Translations under genes and position numbers: made by a program
DNA from: an uncultured Dialister sp.
Lineage (GTDB): Bacteria; Bacillota; Negativicutes; Veillonellales; Dialisteraceae
Assembly: GCA_900759415.1 (NCBI GenBank)
Contig: CAAEVC010000135.1
Location: 1-5,968 of the forward strand
DNA length: 5,968 nucleotides
Direction: 5' to 3'
Part shown: one piece after another, positions 5,568 to 5,968 of the stretch
Numbering within the stretch: the first letter of the stretch is position 1
Layout of the letters: each line of letters starts with the position of its first letter
The notes under the pieces: generated by a model
Databases searched by the model: none
The model's input: only the letters and a program-made list of their open reading frames with translations
Told to the model about the DNA's origin: nothing

Positions 5568-5717
5568 TCGGCTCCCCCAGGAGTGCAGTGAACTGGTTTC
5601 GCAGGGAGACGTAGTTGACTGAGAAGCCAGTGAACGCCGCTCTCTAAAATCCACAGAAAGGATTTTAGTCGGAGGAGCTGGCAGCAGGCTTTGCCTGACG
5701 ACTGAAGGGGTTCAGTT
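5568..5717 (+). repeat. structured repeat element, copy A
   Basis: This stretch can fold into four helices. A closing stem pairs 5568-5578 with 5671-5681 (GCTCCCCC against GGAGGAGC, one mismatch, plus wobble pairs). Inside it are a stem of 5592-5604 with 5619-5631 (12 of 13 pairs including one G-U) and a perfect 9-pair stem CTAAAATCC/GGATTTTAG (5644-5652 with 5660-5668). A small hairpin CAGGC/GCCTG (5685-5697) lies outside, before AAGGGGTTCAGTT (5705-5717). The end motifs GACTGAGAAGCCAGTGA (5617-5633) and AAGGGGTTCAGTT recur inverted at 5846-5968. Such folding suggests a palindromic intergenic repeat or a structured RNA; no promoter of its own is obvious, and the operon terminator lies upstream. 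Confidence 0.55.
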
Positions 5718-5787
5718 CGTCCTTCTGTTAGCAGGAGAGGTAAGCTGTACACCCCAAACTAATATGATTAAAAAACATTTTGATTTT

Positions 5788-5831
5788 TTTGTTATAAAGC
5801 CTGACGTGTGGAGGTAAGAAGACCGCTAGTG
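5788..5831 (+). repeat. direct repeat, copy 2
   Basis: This is the second copy of the 5521-5565 repeat, in the same orientation, with TATAAAGCCTGACG unchanged (5793-5806), AAGAAG (5815-5820) and a terminal GCTAGTG (5825-5831). It lacks the AAT present in copy 1 between TTTGT and TATAAAG. It is followed after 14 bases by the inverted structured repeat, so both direct repeats abut a structured element but the elements point opposite ways. Confidence 0.6.
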
Positions 5832-5845
5832 CATACATCGTTACA

Positions 5846-5968
5846 AACTGAACCCCTTTCCCCTCGACATTCTGTCGAGGTACTTCCTCACCACCTGAGT
5901 CATACTCTCCACTGACCTTTATCTTCGAAAGATATTTATGGAGAAGCGTGTCACTCGATTCTCAGTCG
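5846..5968 (-). repeat. structured repeat element, copy B (inverted, truncated by window end)
   Basis: Read on the minus strand, this copy begins within the window with GACTGAGAATCGAGTGA (complement of 5951-5967; 15 of 17 bases as in copy A) and ends with AAGGGGTTCAGTT (complement of 5846-5858; 13 of 13). Between them lie a two-part hairpin (TATCTT/AAGATA at 5920-5934, with outer TCTCCA/TGGAGA at 5906-5911 and 5939-5944) and a perfect 8-pair hairpin CCTCGACA/TGTCGAGG (5862-5869 with 5873-5880). The hairpin sequences differ from those of copy A, but a hairpin stands at the same two places. The rest of the copy lies beyond the window. Confidence 0.5.

Larger units (their letters stand above)
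5474..5968. other. gene-free repeat-rich region
   Basis: About 495 bases up to the window end contain no credible coding region. Frames that stay open on the minus strand run straight through hairpins and repeats, lack ribosome binding sites and have low-complexity Leu/Ser-rich products. The contents are a tandem duplication, a hairpin (5513-5535), two direct repeats (5521-5565 and 5788-5831), a structured repeat on the + strand (5568-5717), an A/T-rich stretch (5758-5796), and an inverted partner of the structured repeat (5846-5968, cut by the window end). It resembles the intergenic palindromic repeats common in gut Firmicutes, rather than an insertion sequence with a transposase. Confidence 0.7.

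Noticed and set aside
5705..5725. tRNA-like T arm (GGTTCAGTTC) in copy A
   Set aside because: The conserved A of the T loop is not in place, and no acceptor stem, D arm or anticodon arm can be built around it.
5469..5752. Two short minus-strand open frames (61 and 74 codons) after yebC
   Set aside because: Both run through repeats and hairpins, one starts inside the terminator-side duplication, and neither has a ribosome binding site or recognisable domain.
5474..5968. CRISPR array or insertion sequence in the tail
   Set aside because: There are only two diverged copies with unequal spacing, no regular spacers, no transposase frame and no clean terminal inverted repeats with target duplication.

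Overview
The window carries one compact operon of translation and ribosome-assembly genes, all on the + strand, followed by about 500 bases of gene-free, repeat-rich DNA. The gene order ylxM-ffh-rpsP-khpA-ylqD-rimM-trmD is the classic Firmicutes arrangement (the same order as in Bacillus subtilis, where rplS follows trmD). The presence of ylqD, strong Shine-Dalgarno sequences and a consensus housekeeping promoter fit a Firmicute. The residue-level style of the proteins and of the downstream repeats makes me favour the Negativicutes (a Dialister- or Veillonella-like organism), but that genus-level guess is inference from memory and was not tested.

Layout: bases 1-121 are non-coding apart from a weak hairpin and a short direct repeat. 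A near-perfect sigma-A promoter (122-150) drives ylxM (172-495), then ffh (506-1867), rpsP (1896-2159), khpA (2172-2399), ylqD (2410-2817), rimM (2819-3313), trmD (3366-4109, TTG start), a second SPOUT-type RNA methyltransferase of the COG4752 kind (4112-4693) and yebC (4697-5431). Gaps between genes are 1 to 52 bases, and no terminator is visible inside the block. A 47-base perfect palindrome, whose left arm includes the yebC stop codon, closes the operon and can work in both directions.

The genes fit together as a translation module. Ffh with the presumed accessory YlxM targets nascent membrane and secreted proteins. S16 and RimM serve 30S assembly. KhpA is a small KH RNA-binding protein. 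TrmD methylates G37 of tRNAs, and the neighbouring SPOUT protein probably methylates another RNA. YebC acts as a translation factor or regulator. The departures from the textbook layout are the absence of rplS after trmD, where the uncharacterised SPOUT methyltransferase and yebC are found instead, and a possible 9-codon leader ORF whose stop codon overlaps the TTG start of trmD.

The tail (5474-5968) holds no credible gene. It contains a 14-base tandem duplication, a diverged direct repeat of about 44 bases present twice, and two diverged copies of a structured repeat in opposite orientation, the second cut off by the window end. The two copies share end motifs while the hairpin sequences between them differ but remain self-complementary. 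This is the least explained part of the window. I see no convincing new multi-gene system here; the operon is conserved housekeeping.
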